This document shows, one piece after another, positions 11,352 to 24,426 of a stretch of DNA of 64,000 nt. Location: positions 7,275,001-7,339,000 of the forward strand of contig NW_022881614.1 of NCBI RefSeq assembly GCF_003369915.1. Direction: 5' to 3'. This DNA comes from Drosophila miranda (taxonomy: Eukaryota > Arthropoda > Insecta > Diptera > Drosophilidae). The notes beneath the pieces were generated by a model. The model searched no databases. It saw only the letters and a program-made list of their open reading frames with translations, and was not told where the DNA came from. The position numbers were made by a program, and so were the translations under genes. Positions within the stretch are counted from its first letter, which is position 1. Each line of letters begins with the position of its first letter.

Positions 11352-12460
11352 TATACCCGATACTCAAAATGAGTATTGGGGTATATTAGATTTGTGATAA
11401 AAGTGGATGTGTGTAACGTCCAGAAGGAATCGTTTCCGACCCCATAAAGTATATATATTCTTGATCAGCATCAATAGCCGAGTCGATTGAGCCCTGTCTG
11501 TCTGTCCCTCCGTCCGTCTGTCCGTCTGTCCGTCTCCTTCAGCGCCTAGTGCTCAAAGACTATAAGAGCTAGAGCAACGATGTTTTGGATCCAGACTTCT
11601 GTGATATGTCACTGCTACAAAAATATTTCAAAACTTCGCCCCGCCCACTTCCGCCCCCACAAAGGACGAAAATCTGTGGCATCCACAATTTTAAAGATAT
11701 GAGAAAACCAAAAACGTAGAATTGTAGAGAATGACCATATCTTTAAGACTGCGGAATCTGAATTGGATCGTATCATTATTATAGCCAGCATCAAGAAAAC
11801 AATTTCATTTTTTCTCGCCCTGTCTCTCTCTAACACACACGTAGCATAGGCGGCTTTGCTTAGAGTAAAACATTAGCGCCTAGATCTCAGAGACTACAAA
11901 AGCTAGAGCAACCAAATTTGGTATCCACACTCCTAATATATCGGACCGAGACGAGTTTGTTTCAAAATTTCGCCACACCCCCTTCCGCCCCCGCCAAGGA
12001 CGAAAATCTGGGGATATTCAAAAATCTCAGAGACTATTAAGGCTAGAGTAACCAAATTTGGTATCCGCACTCCTGTTAGATCTTACTATAAAACGTGTAT
12101 CTCAAAATTTCGCCCCACCCCCTTCCGCCCACACAAAGGACGAAAATCTGTTGCATCCACAATATTGCACATTCGAGAAAACTAAAACAGCAGAATCATA
12201 GATAATGACCATATCTATCAGATTGCTGAATCTGGATCAGATCAGATTATTTTTATAGCCAAATAGGAACAAATCAATTTGCAGTGGCTACGCAGCGCCC
12301 GACGTCACGCTCAGACTGATTTTCTGTCTCTCTCGCACGCACTCTTTGTCGTGTCGTTTAATATTAGCGGCGTCTGCCGGAGGAGAGCCATACTGACTTA
12401 GTATCGGGTATAACCGTAGAGTTGCGGTGTCCGCAGCAACTCACAACGTTCCCCCTCGTT
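11352..12460 (-). mobile_element. Helitron of the INE-1/ISY type, copy D
   Basis: Reverse-oriented copy from TATACCCGATACTC to CCCCCTCGTT. By eye it is nearly identical to copy C over its whole 1.1 kb, including shared unusual bases. That points to a recent common source or a local duplication. The 2.2 kb offset with unrelated flanks favours two separate insertions. GA-rich tracts are present at both usual internal positions. Confidence 0.85.
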
Positions 12461-13110
12461 TTTTATGAGCACTTGTCAGCGACCTCATGTAGCGCCACCA
12501 AACCACCGTGGGCACACAACCAGTGAAACTGTCCGATCAGAAAAGCCGCAACAAAACAGTAACTGGGGGGGAAAACTTGACAGATATGTAGTTTCATAAA
12601 GGTAAATTATTTACTTAATTTTTAAGTGAAATATATTCAGTTTTGGTTTTCAGATTTGTAGTTGGTTGTAGTGTCTCTTGATTAGGATAGCAGCGGTCCG
12701 TTCCAGCGTCAGCCGACTAACAATGGGGCGCTAATCTAATCTGCTTGCCTATAAAATTATAGACAGAATCCCATTGAGCATGGGCTTGCGTTTCTTGGAA
12801 GCCGGAAAAGTCCTATTAAAGAACGCTTAGAAATGCAAATGTAAATGTTAATGAAACTATTAAGAGCGGCGTTGGAGTTGGGCTAAGTTGTGGTCTTAAA
12901 AAGGGGTAGTTGGTGGTCGGCACTGGTAGCGGTATCGGCTTGTGGTCTAAGCGGCAGCCTACCGTACGCACAGTCCAATAGACAGCAATCCAAACTAATT
13001 TTCCAGCGAATTTAACACGTAAAAAACAAAAATCATCCACAGAAAACTCGTCGATCGGCTGATACGAGTGGTGTGTAGTCACAACAAAACCAAACCCCAA
13101 AATAAAAATA
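12461..13110. other. Anonymous intronic DNA between two Helitrons
   Basis: No coding sequence or recognisable repeat is visible in these 650 bp. Probably apterous intron. Confidence 0.45.
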
Positions 13111-14250
13111 AACGAGGGGGAACGTTGTGAGTTGCTGCGGACACCGCAACTCTACAGTTATACCCGATACTAAGTCAGTATGGCTCTCCTCCGGCAGACG
13201 CTGCTAATATTAAACGACACGACAAAGAGTGCGTGCGAGAGAGACAGAAAATCAGTCTGAGCGTGACGTTGGGCGATGCGTAGCCACTGCAAATTGATTT
13301 GTTCCTTTTGGCTATCAAAATTATCTGATCTGATCCAGATTCAGCAATCTGATAGATATGGTCATTATCTATGATTCTGCGTTTTTAGTTTTCTCGAATG
13401 TGCAATACTGTGGATGCAACAGATTTTCGTCCTTTGTGGGAGCGGAAGTGGCGGAAGGGCGGAAGGGGGTGGGGCGAAATTTTGAGATACACGTTTTATA
13501 GTAAGATCTAACAGAAGTGCGGATACCAAATTTGGTTACTCTAGCCTTAATAGTCTCTGAGATTTGTGGATGCCCCAGATTTTCGTCCTTTGCGGGGGCG
13601 GAAGGGGGTGTGGCGAAATTTGGACACGAAACGGTCAAGGTCCGATATCACAGGAGTGTGGATACCAAATTTGGTTGCTCTGGCTCTTATAGGTTCTGAG
13701 ATCCTTGAACTCATATTTTGCAATTGGCAAAACCGACCATGAAACCTGTGTGTTAGAGAGAGACAGAGCGAGAAAGAATGAAATTGTTTTCTTGATTCTG
13801 GCTATAATAATTATACGATCTGGTTGAGATCTTACATTCTAAAACATATAGTCATCCTCTACGATTCTGCGTTTTTGGTTTTATCGTATCTTTAAAAATG
13901 TGGATGCCACAGATTTTCGCCCTTTGTGGGAGCGGAAGTGGGCGGGGCGAAGTTTTGAAATATTTTTGTAGCAGTTACATATCCCAGAAGTCGGGATCCA
14001 AAACATCGTTACTCTAGCTCTTATAGTCTTTGAGCACTAGGCGCTGAAGGGGACAGACAGACGGACGGACGGACGGACGGACAGACGGACAGACGGACAG
14101 ACAGACATGGCTCAATCGACTCGGCTATTGATGCTGATCAAGAATATATATACTTTATGGGGTCGGAAACGATTCCTTCTGGACGTTACACACATCCACT
14201 TTTACCACAAATCTAATATACCCCAATACTCATTTTGAGTATCGGGTATA
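13111..14250 (+). mobile_element. Helitron of the INE-1/ISY type, copy E
   Basis: Forward copy from AACGAGGGGGAACG to ATCGGGTATA with a GACG/GACA microsatellite at about 14050-14105. The central segment has CATATTTTGCAATTGGCAAAACC and the GA-rich tract near 13752-13780, so it groups with copies B and I. An extra GGCGGAAGGGCGGAAGGGG stutter is present near 13447-13470. Confidence 0.85.
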
Positions 14251-16888
14251 AAAAATGCAAATACTCGTAATTATTGTATACGTTTAGGCAGACGCCGGAC
14301 GAGGGCCTAGAATCGAATTATCACCATGGGACGTCATCGTCGGCAAAGCCCAGAGTGAGAGGCAGAGGAAGACACAGGGGGAGAGGCATGGGCAGAGGTA
14401 GGAGCTGCTCGTTGCGCTCTCACGAAACCCGGCAGCGAAAATTTTGCGAATTCCGTGAACGGGGAAGGTTGGGTCGGGCTGATGTTGCTCCTGAAGCTGG
14501 TGGTGGCGTCTGGGAAATCCGCTGCAGCACAGTTGTTTCTATTGTTGTTGTCATTGATGTTGTTTCGGTATACTCGAACATACACTCGTACACGTGTAAT
14601 CGGAAGAGCCAGACCCAGCGGGTGGCACTTGAGACTTCATAGCGCAATCCCGATCCCTCTGCGCGTTACAAATGCTCTCACGTTACAAAACGTGGCCAGG
14701 GGGACGGGAACGCCCTGCCTGTCCTCGTTTTCAGCCGTATCCCGGCCTTCTCTCAGCGTCTCAGCGTTACACTTCGGTGTGCACAGCGCTCCGCTCTGTA
14801 AGCATGAATGGATTTCCGCCCTCCAAACAGAGCCCGCCCGATCCGTCTCTTTAGGGTTTCAGCCCATCCATCGCTATCATGGGGTCGAGTCGTCAGGGCA
14901 TCGAGTGGCCGCGAGTGGCCCGAGTGCAACGCTGCGCCACTTGGCCACGATTCCATTCAGCTGTTATCATGGCAGCCTCCAGTAGCCCATCTCCTCCCTG
15001 CGCGATTTAATCTATTTGCGTAATCAAAGGAAAGACTTGACTTTTTACTGTTTGCTGTGAAACAACATTAAATATGAGCCCCAGCCAGCAAGAGCTATGC
15101 TGGTGACGCGGACGTGGCTATCGTGTTGTATCAGCGTTGATGATCAGCAGTTCCCGCACATGCACACATGTCCATACGAGTACGAGGCAGAGCGAAACAA
15201 GTGCAGCGTCACCAGGATGCTGAACGAAGCGATGCAATGCGTTGCGATGCGGTTATCTCGGAGATGTAGGACACAGGGCCTTGTCGGGGATTGATGGGCC
15301 CCGTGTGGTGGGCCACAGGAGTGTTTTGCCAGAAGCCGAAGCGGAGACAAGTGCATATCCGCATCACAAAGCTTTCGATGCGGTTGTGTTTGAGGTTGGT
15401 TGTTAGTTAGTTTTGGGTAGAGATCGCTTTAAAACTGGAACTGGGAACGATAGCGGGACCGGAGCGAAGCGACCATAGTGTTGTCCGCATCCAGAATGTG
15501 TGTGAGAGTATCAGATTTCGAGCCCTCGAAATCATAATCATATATTAGGCGTTGTCACTTTGACATTTCGCCTGCTCTTTTACATGGCAATAATCATAAT
15601 TCATTTTTCTCTCGCTACCCAGCTTTAGGGCGCAGGAGGGCGTGTCAGGACGGTGGAGCCCATGAAATAAAATGCTGTGGAATGAACTCTGCTGAAGCTG
15701 ACGCTGACGCTGAAGCTGTACGGGTAGTCTGAAACAGTTTTATGAGTTGGTAGCAGGGACTCCGCCGCGCCGCGCCGCGCCGCGTCGTGTCGCCGTCCCC
15801 GTAGTCTGCCGTAGCTGCCTGCATCCATGTTTAATATTATTTATGGGGCTCGCGTCTCCCGCAGCAGTACAAGGTACATACATATACGTATGTACATCTG
15901 CATACATGTACATACATACATGTGCGGCCTGAAGAACGAATCCGAGTGAAAGATCGGGTGAGAGTCGCCGTCGTCGCGACTCGTGTAGCGACAAGATGTG
16001 CGACAAGGCGAAATGACAAAAATCTCGGCGTCACATCCCAAATAATATTCAAGAAAATGAAAACACAGATGGAGAGTGGGAACTGGAACGGGAACGGGAA
16101 TGGAGACGGGAAAGGGAACAGGATCGGGAACGGGAATGGGAGCGAGGGCCTGTCTTGAAGTACGTTTTACGAGCATATGAGTATGATAAATTTATATGGA
16201 ATTGTTTTGGTGTCTACATTGGGTGTTTTATTTTTGCGAAGTTGAAACTGAAGTGAAATGCGCCAATTATTTTGATTAATGTCAAAGAAATCGCGTGTCT
16301 TGCGCATTTGATGTTGCATTTCCTTTCCCCTCTGCTGCCAGGAAAAAGGCTGCCTGCCACAGTCATCCGTAATGCGGGCTCCGCTCGTCAATTTTGGCAC
16401 GAAACCAGCAACTCCCCAATGATTATGGTGTTGCTGGTAATCTTTGATCTGTCATTTGCGAAAGTGAAAACAGTAGCCAGGCCACAGATCGAAGCCCAAA
16501 AACGAAAACGAAAATGAAGACGAAGACGCAGGCGTACACGATGACGATGTCGATGATGAGTAGGCGTTTGAGTTTGAGTTCGAGTTTGAGGGCCACTCAT
16601 TGTTGGGACTTGTCCGTGTCCGTGATTACGGGGACAGCAGACAGTAGCCGCAGCTTCCTGCCAAACATATTATTAGTTATGAAATTATAATTCTGTTGGG
16701 GAAGCCGACACAAATATACTTAGCATGATTTTTATAAATATCATGCCGAATAATTGTATCGAGTTGCCGAGTCGGGGTGTGCGGAGGAGTACAATATACA
16801 ATACGTTGGTAACTTTCGTGGTTTTGCCAATTCCCATAGAATATAGAGGATTAATTCTTACAAATATGAATACATTATTTTCTTACAG
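14251..16888. other. Native intron of apterous next to the LIM2 exon
   Basis: No transposon is recognised in this 2.6 kb, the longest clean stretch of the intron. It contains several simple-sequence patches: a GGAGA-rich block at 14350-14400, a CGCGC-type run at about 15768-15792, a GGGAAC-type hexamer repeat at 16076-16140, and GA/GTTTGA-type hexamers at 16495-16595. The absence of insertions next to the exon could mean that regulatory sequence is being kept, but nothing in a single sequence proves it. Confidence 0.5.
16076..16140 (+). repeat. Degenerate GGGAAC hexanucleotide repeat
   Basis: About ten consecutive variants of GGGAAC/GGGAAT/GGAACT are spaced by exactly or nearly six bases. 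This is a simple minisatellite in the intron with no coding role visible. Confidence 0.75.
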
Positions 16889-18053
16889 ATTTTTCGGTAC
16901 TCGCCGTTGCTCCCGCTGTCTGGCTTCCATCAGCTCCAATGAGCTAGTGATGCGCGCACGGAACCTGGTCTTTCATGTGAATTGCTTCTGCTGCACGGTC
17001 TGCCACACGCCCCTCACCAAGGGCGACCAGTACGGCATCATCGATGCACTCATATACTGCAGGTAAGCTTCACTTCGCCGCTAGACCGCGTTTCTTTATA
17101 CGCCAATAACACTTGATTGTCCAACAGAACCCACTACAGCATAGCGAGGGAGGGAGACGCCGCATCGTCCAGCATGAGTGCCACGTATCCATACAGCTCG
17201 CAGTTCGGCTCGCCGCACAATGACTCGTCGAGCCCACCCTCGGATCCAAGTCGGAGTATTGTTCCTACGGGCATCTTTGTGCCCACATCACATGTCATCA
17301 CCGGGTTGCCGCAGCCGGCGCGACAGAAGGGCAGGCCGCGCAAGAGCAAGCCCAAGGACATCGAGGCGTTCACCGCGAATATAGGTATGTTGGCTATGGT
17401 AGGCCATAGGTTGTAAATTCCGAACTGTTACGAGGTACGAGTGGGGGCCATAAAAGTAGCAGCATGCAGCGTGCAACATGCCGCCCCGGTCTTTATGGCC
17501 ACTGGAGCTGGATATTGGCGCCATTGAGGCATTAGCAATGGCAGAAGCAGCTTTTATGGGTCTTCGTCATAAAACTCGGAAGGAGCTGTAAAAGTCTACA
17601 AGAGTTTCTGGATTGATTGCAGATCTCAACACAGAATACGTGGACTTTGGCCGAGGATCGCACATGGGCTCCTCGTCGCGCACCAAGCGCATGCGCACCT
17701 CGTTCAAGCACCACCAGCTGCGCACAATGAAGTCCTACTTTGCCATCAATCACAATCCCGATGCCAAGGATCTGAAGCAGTTGTCGCAGAAAACGGGTTT
17801 ACCAAAGAGAGTCCTACAGGTGAGTTGGCGCAGCTCCACCTGATGACAGTTTCACATTTGCAACGCTTCCCATTCCTAGGTCTGGTTTCAAAATGCCCGG
17901 GCCAAATGGCGCCGCATGATGATGAAGCAGGATGGCAGTGGCATGCTAGAGAAAGGAGACGGCACCCTGGACCTGGACAGCATCTCGGTTCATAGTCCAA
18001 CATCGTTTATAATGGGCGGACCCAATAGTACGCCGCCCCACAACATGGACTAA
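16889..18053 (+). CDS. ap: apterous, last four coding exons (LIM2 end and homeodomain)
   Basis: LIM-homeodomain transcription factor that specifies dorsal wing compartment and neuronal identity. It acts in the nucleus with the Chip cofactor. Exons are 16889-17062, 17128-17384, 17623-17819 and 17880-18053, all with GT-AG borders and matching phases. The first holds most of LIM2 (FFGTRRCSRC through GIIDALIYCR, with the Cys/His zinc ligands). The second is a Ser/Pro linker with a basic RQKGRPRKSKPKD stretch. The third and fourth encode the homeodomain from SSRTKRMRTSFKHH to VWFQNARAKWRRMM, split before VWFQN as is common in this family. The tail ends in PPHNMD before TAA at 18051. LIM1 and the N-terminus are not in the window and must lie upstream of position 1. 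No lesion is seen in these exons. Identity is recognised from the near-invariant homeodomain. Confidence 0.93.
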
Positions 18054-18960
18054 CATCTGCTCAGGGAAAATGGGAACGATGCTGCCTTCAACATGGAGCT
18101 CGTGGGCCTCCGCCAAAGCTGCCCCTGTCCCTGTCCCTATCCCTCTCCCTGTGCCGGTTCCTTCCGGGAACAAAGCATATTGGTGGACCTGTTGAGTGGC
18201 AGTGACAATTAGATCGTGTGGGACCCGAATCGGAAAAGTCCACGCATGCATGCATGGACATACCACATTCAAAACTTCAAATATACTACCCCTAGAGAAT
18301 GTTGTTAGACAAGCTAGCTAGCTGCCTGCTTAGCTGTTGAAAAGCGTATAACTTATGTATTTTTGTAGTCGCTTCTAACTCGTTGCCAGCACTAAATACT
18401 GCTTGACTGGGTTTCAGACGACAGCTCACAGCTCTCAGCCATGACATGACTGCTCCAAGGCTTTCGGTAGTTGGTATTTTTGCGCTGCAGGTCATCCCCG
18501 TGTTGTTTCTATTTCTATCGTTCATTTGTAAATATGTACTGAAACCTTATAGCATATGTACTGGCTTAGACACCGGATATTGTTAATATATTAATATTAT
18601 TTATAGCGTACACTTCATCACATATTTATATAAAATGAAAAATGAATAAATGTATCTATATACATATGCCCACAAATACGCATAATATATATTTATATGT
18701 ATTTAATATTCATTGCCCAAATTTAAATAGTTAGAGATGAATTTAGTTTAGCGAGAAGCGGTCTATAAAATATAGTGCATATATCGTACCAGTAGAATAA
18801 CTGTACTAATTGTACTTTACAAGCTTCAAACGCGGTGAAAGTTATGAAAGCAATGACATATAACCGAAGCAAAGTGAGCAACAAGAGATTTGTACTTACA
18901 AATAGTTTAACCATAAGTCGTACCATAGAAGCCAAATAAAAATTATTAAAACAATCGAAG
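18054..18960 (+). other. ap: apterous 3' UTR with candidate poly(A) signals
   Basis: The AT-rich sequence after the stop codon contains AATAAA at 18645-18650 and 18935-18940. Either could end the transcript. The UTR limits are inferred. Confidence 0.5.
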
Positions 18961-20306
18961 ATACATATACACTTGTTTAATCTAATCTAATATCTAACAC
19001 TGGATCACTACTTTGATGGAACATTTTTTGAATGGAAGATCATTTGGCCTAACTACATATATGACCAGATATTTTTTTTTTGTGTGCTAAGGTTTTAAAC
19101 GATTAAATGGCTATATAAAACCACCGTGACAGGCAAGTACTCATAAAATGTATTTGCTCTTAGTTATGTATGCACCACGTACTTGAAGAGTAATTAAAGT
19201 GAGCTTTAGCAAATCGAAATTTTCCAATCAATTCCGACCCACAAAAAATGGAAATATTGGTCCGGACAAGGTGGGAGTCAAACTAGTACGTACATGTATT
19301 TTATGTCGCTGACTGCGAGGTTCATTTTTGCAGAATAATTTGATCTTGAATGCTTTTGAATAAGTTATATATTCAGTAATCCATGCTACTGCGTCCGGGC
19401 TATGCAGAGTCAATGCTTTTTCTGGTCCACTCATCGATTCGGTGCTACAATAGGCTCAAGGATAAAGGTAATAAAGCTGATCATCTTGTATTGAACAATT
19501 GGAATACCCATCTTTATCCTTATCTATGGGCTCAAAATCCAACAGACATTTTTAAACTAGAGATTAAATCACAGCAATGAGAATACAATTTGTTACCATT
19601 TGTGAAAAATAATTTATTACAAAACATTATAACTTAATTGAGAGTGAGATTGAGAGTGCTTTCTTACTTGCAGCTTCACTTCACAACTTCAACACTAGAA
19701 TAATCAATCTCAGTTCATGCAGCTGTTAATATGCCAGAAAAATATATATGCGTGTATAATTTAGATTCGTTACATTCAAAAAATTAATATAAAAGATCGA
19801 TTTGTCTAATACAAGGGGTTTGTTAGCGTTTTTTTTTTGTTGTTTTTTTTGTACTTATTTCTTGTGTTATAACACAAGAAGAAATGTCTTTTATAACTGT
19901 CATGAACAATTTCAAGTAGCTTAGAATGCGTACAGCTAAGTTGCTTAACGAGCGCAGATAAGGCAAATTTTATAAACAATTCAAGGCGCTAAAAATACTT
20001 CAACGTCGCTATCGATGATGTTGCGCTCGCTCTATCGACCCTGCTGTTGGTCTCTACGTTTGTGACACTTTGTAAAACACAGATGTAACAGCTCTATGGT
20101 TAAGCAGTCCAGCTCCACTATGTGCAATTTAGTTGGGACTAGTTAAGGATTAATTCAACTCGGAATTTCTAAGCATATGTAGTATGTTCTTGTTATGTTT
20201 GTGTGTACGAGTATGAGTGTGGTTTACATTTGTGAGTGTTAAGTGTGTTAAGATTAAATACATTTATACCTATAGAGCATGTATTGCCGGTTGCAATGAG
20301 CACTAT
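18961..20306. other. Intergenic region between convergent apterous and vulcan
   Basis: The two genes converge here. It is AT-rich without recognised repeats. A minus-strand AATAAA (plus TTTATT at 19613-19618) could serve the vulcan transcript. A GTTATAACAC/AAGAAG short inverted repeat lies near 19858-19882. Nothing else is recognised. Confidence 0.45.
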
Positions 20307-22600
20307 TTAGCTGCTGTTCTTGACGCCCAAAAAGGCAGAACTATCCCCGCCGATTCCTTCCCCCTGCTGCCCTGCGCCGTCATCACAGGCAGTTGGACTA
20401 TTTGTCACAGCGGCCATGGCCTCACGGCGCTGACGCTTCATCTCCAGTAATTGCTTCCTCTGGGCTTCTCGTCGCAGTGCTGCCATCGAATTCGCAGCAG
20501 CGGATTTCGATCCATTCGCACTCGCGATTTTTGTCAATCCGGCAGTTTTCGCTTTAAAAAGTCCCGTTTTCGTCGATTTTATCGTTTTAGACACCGTCTC
20601 CACCGCGGGCGGTTCAGCTGTGGCCTGGAATAACCCATACAAACGGTTATAGTGAATAAGATGCTAATTTTTTAGTACCCACCTTCCAATCATTCATTTT
20701 AAGCTGATCAATATCGGCAAAAATGGAATCAACCTGGGTCACCTGCAAATAAACCATGTCCCAGAATCCTTGCAAATCGTAGACTGTTGTGGGGAACGCA
20801 TCCTCTGGTGAAGGATTCAAATTGTTGTGACATAGGCCTGTAAACCAGAAATAAGCGAAATTAATTGCACACTAATGAGTAAGTAGCTGTTGATCACGCA
20901 CCCTCAAATTGTTTCATTTTCTTCGAGGCCAGAAGACGGGCCTTCCCAGAGGCAGCCCGCAGCAATCCAAAGGTGTCCTCTGTGATATCAGGATTATTCT
21001 GCGGAAATTTATGTTTCATATTGTTAACAAACGAACAACTCCATTAAATATCAGGTAGGTCTCTTACAGCCAAGGCATCTATGTACTTTTCAGCAAGAGC
21101 GGCCAGCGCTAACAGACGATCCTGTTCGCCTTTGAGTATTTTAAGAAAATGATTTCCATCCTTTTCCATTTGGGGGGCTGTAATAATTTTGGTTATCCCA
21201 ATATACTGCTCAGAATCCAATTGGGCAATTTTTACGGGCTCGTGTTCAACAACATCTATTGGAGCTGGTGCCGACTGTGGTTCCTCTGTGGCCAGATTCA
21301 CCTCTGAGGCACCTAAGGACCGAGGTACACTTCGCTTCGGCGATACCGTGGGTAACTGGGCACGGAACTCATGACTTAGGTGCCTGAATACAGGCAAGTC
21401 CACTTCCCCGTTTTTGCCTGACAAAGGCTCTATCTGTCTCGGCGATACAGCCTGGGAGCAATTATTGTGCAGCTTTTTCCTAAATTCTCCGTAGTCCTTG
21501 CTGGGAGAAAGCTGTTTAAATTTTCGCGCCAACTCCGAGTTTTGCGGGCACTCCACTTCAAGCTGATACTTTGACGTCCACGCTGGAGACGGTGAATTGG
21601 CCCGGCCATGCTTCTTGGGGCTGTAGAATCCTTGGGTCAAAGCACTTGCGCCGTATAGGCGCTCAACACGCGACTTTATGAAGCTGCTAGTTGAGCCATT
21701 CGTGCCGCTGCTGCTTCCATTGGCACTGCCATTACATTGGGCGATACTAGAATCTGCTCCATTCTCCGGACCGTGCCCCTTATTATTGTTGCTCGCCTCG
21801 ACCAGGCTGTACTTGCTGGGCGTGCAGGGCTGAGTGATGAGCGGCATGCTATTGAGAACTGTGGCCGCCAGGAAATTATTGCGCTTGCAATACTGCAGAC
21901 TACTGGTTGAGGGGCGGATTGGCGAGACCTCACGCGACTTATTTATGTCTTGTCGAATCTTCGAATCGTAGGTGGTTAGATTGGAGTATCCGTTGACGCT
22001 GCAGGCCAAGTTCAAGTAGCTAGGCTTTTTCTCAGCTGCGGCGGGGGGGTGGCGGTGACAATGGAAGAGGCTTCAGTGCAAGCATCGATGTCAACATCGA
22101 CGCCTGCAGCGTTCGGCTCATTGGCGGGTTCGACGGCAACAGGTGACAGCACCATACGCACCAAGCCCGTCCCGGGATCTACAAGGGCGGTCGTAGTGTA
22201 CTGTAACTGCTGCGGCGATCGCAGAATGCAGTGTTCACGTAAGTTAGCAGTGAACTCGCGTGTTATGTCCTTCACAGAAAGCGGCGTTGGAAAGTTCAGG
22301 CTGCCACTGGTATCTGCAATGTGTCATAGAAAGAAGATTCAGAGTTAGTCTCTTTTGGCCAGTCAAGTCGCGAACGAACGCAAGCAAAGAAACAAAAAAA
22401 ATACAGCAAAGAAGAAGAAAGGCAGAAGTAGCTGAAACGCAAAACAAAAGGAAAACCAATAAATAAATTCGAGGCAGCATTCAGATTGAGGTTACGATCG
22501 GCAGCAACCCACGTACCATATACCATATACCTGATATATCGGAAGAGTCCGCATCTACATCGAGTGAACAGCTGCCAATGGAGTCCAAGCTGCGATCCAT
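20307..22600 (-). pseudogene. vlc: vulcan (GKAP/SAPAP family) with a frameshift in exon 2
   Basis: GKAP-family scaffold protein homologous to vertebrate SAPAP/DLGAP. Minus-strand exons are 22600-22531 (start MDRSLDSIGSCS), 22313-21068, 20998-20902, 20837-20683 and 20624-20307, all with GT-AG borders and matching phases. The conserved GKAP C-terminal domain spans the last four exons (KDYGEFRKKL, SRVERLYG upstream, then GLLRAASGKARLL, FWDMVYLQV, IDQLKMNDWK). In exon 2, near 22044, the upstream frame (..EASSIVTATPP) and the downstream frame (AAAEKKPSYLNLACS..) are offset by one base at a run of seven C. Eight C would join them. As written the frame ends 10 codons later and the whole GKAP domain is lost. 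It is listed as a pseudogene for that reason, but a homopolymer sequencing error would make it intact. It lies next to apterous, as in D. melanogaster. Confidence 0.75.
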
Positions 22601-23646
22601 GGGAACTTTGGCTTTGAGCTATGGAATCTGTGTACTGTGGGAGCCTTCACAATTCTAAAATTTGTGGGGAATAATATAACAGATTGACTTCCGGAAGCCG
22701 GGCTACACAGACCAGGCAAATGCTCGCTATCTTGCTCACAACCAAATTAACGCCCATTTCTAATTTACTGTGCTGTGCACTCGGAACAGCGCTGCGCCCC
22801 GAAGAGAAATGCAATTATTTGTGTAATCGTTAAAACAAAGCACAAGCACTTGGTTGGTGTTGGTGGTTGGCCGAGACACAGCACGGGCACCGCGAACGAG
22901 GGCGGTGGCAATTATTTGCCATTTATGCAAAGCGGAAACTCGACGGATCGTTGCGATCGCTCTTTTTGGGCACCAGACTGCTGCGACAAATGACCGAGCT
23001 GTGACTGTGTTGGGGTCTCGAGGGCAACAATATCAAGCTGAAGATCAATGGAAACGACTCTTGGCTTAGCTGCTCTCCAGTTTCGTGCCGTCCATATGCA
23101 CGTATGGATGTATGCATGCACACATTGTTGCGTTGCTTCCGCGATCGACAGCTTAGAAGATGGGAGCAGCGCAGATCTAACGGCACTGTCATCTACAATT
23201 CCAGTTCCGCTTTGCTAACTTTTTGCCGTTGCTTCGACACTCCGTTCTGTTGTCTTGTTGTTGGAACTGAACTAATAATTGACACCGAAAATCAACTCGG
23301 CCTCAAACCGACACAGACGCAGACGGAGTAATGTTCATACAACGGACATACTCACACAACTATTTATAATCCGGCACAACGGAGAAGACGGGAAAGGCGA
23401 ACGCAACAGAAAACATGACGATGATGATGTCGCCTGATATTTGGAGTTTGCAACCAACATAAGGCGACAGAAACAAAAATGAGACAGACGGAGCACTCAC
23501 ACGCAATATGTTCTATTTTAGTCGCTAATATGTATTATAATCACCTTACAAAGCCAACGCAGTGGAAGCTCCTGGTGTAGAAGTCAATTCCCTCCAGTTG
23601 AATTTATTGGAAAAATATGGAAATTGCGGATGAAAACACTTTCGTA

Positions 23647-23660
23647 CAGTGTGACCGCGG
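23647..23660 (-). promoter_or_regulatory. Motif 1 core-promoter element upstream of vulcan
   Basis: CAGTGTGACCGCGG matches Drosophila core-promoter Motif 1 (GGTCACACT on the other strand), the site bound by M1BP. It lies about 1.05 kb upstream of the vulcan start codon. The same 14 bp occur upstream of Pcf11 and Cox19 in this window. Assignment to vulcan is by position only. Confidence 0.6.
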
Positions 23661-23910
23661 ATTTGTTAATAAAGTATGCCCGTTAGACCCGAACTTAGCC
23701 CACTTGTCCCCCCCTCTATTTAAACAGTGTTTCCACTGTATTTCCTTGAGCTAAACCGCGAAATAAAATATTTTTGTAAATGTTCCTTCCTATCCTTCCT
23801 CATTACAAAAACCTCACGATATCTCTCACCTCTTAAAGGGTAATTATTTTCGTGGAGTGTATTTTAATACCCACTGGTCGACAATGGGTTAATTGTTCTC
23901 TGGCCATGAT

Positions 23911-24117
23911 CACTAACCATACAGTATATATATGTGCCAGTTCATACAACGAAAGCGTCACACACTGGCTAGCGCGTTCAGTACCCCAGAGTGACGTCAT
24001 CATGAGAGAGAGAGCGCAGAGAGAACATCTTTGCATGTGTTAGTACACACGCAATATGTTTCGACAAAAATATGTGATTGTATGCTTTTTCAGATTTTTT
24101 GAACTGTATGGTTAGTG
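23911..24117. mobile_element. 207-bp MITE with CACTAACCATACAG inverted repeats
   Basis: The sequence begins CACTAACCATACAG and ends CTGTATGGTTAGTG. It is flanked by the direct repeat CCATGAT, extendable to the eight bases CCATGATC if the left end is set one base in. A 7-8 bp duplication fits P- or hAT-type transposases. It encodes no protein. A second, broken copy lies at 44372-45300 and a terminal fragment lies at 40262. Confidence 0.8.
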
Positions 24118-24426
24118 CCATGATCAAGTCATATTCGATTTCGACCTGAACGCAAATTTTCATTCGATTGATGAATTAATTTTCTATAAGATTAGCCACT
24201 TTTAGAAATCCCTTTTGTTAAATTGTGTCTAAAATAAGGTTTAACAAATAAGGGGGAAAGCGCGTAGGAATATAGTGACATTGCTGCGATTAAAAATCCC
24301 ACCACGAAAAGATCCCACAAAATTTGAGCACCAGCTATATGTATGTATGTATTTAACTATGACACTGTTAAATATAGCTGGCGCTCAAATTCAACTTTAT
24401 TTTCACGGCAGTCGGTCTAAGTTTAA

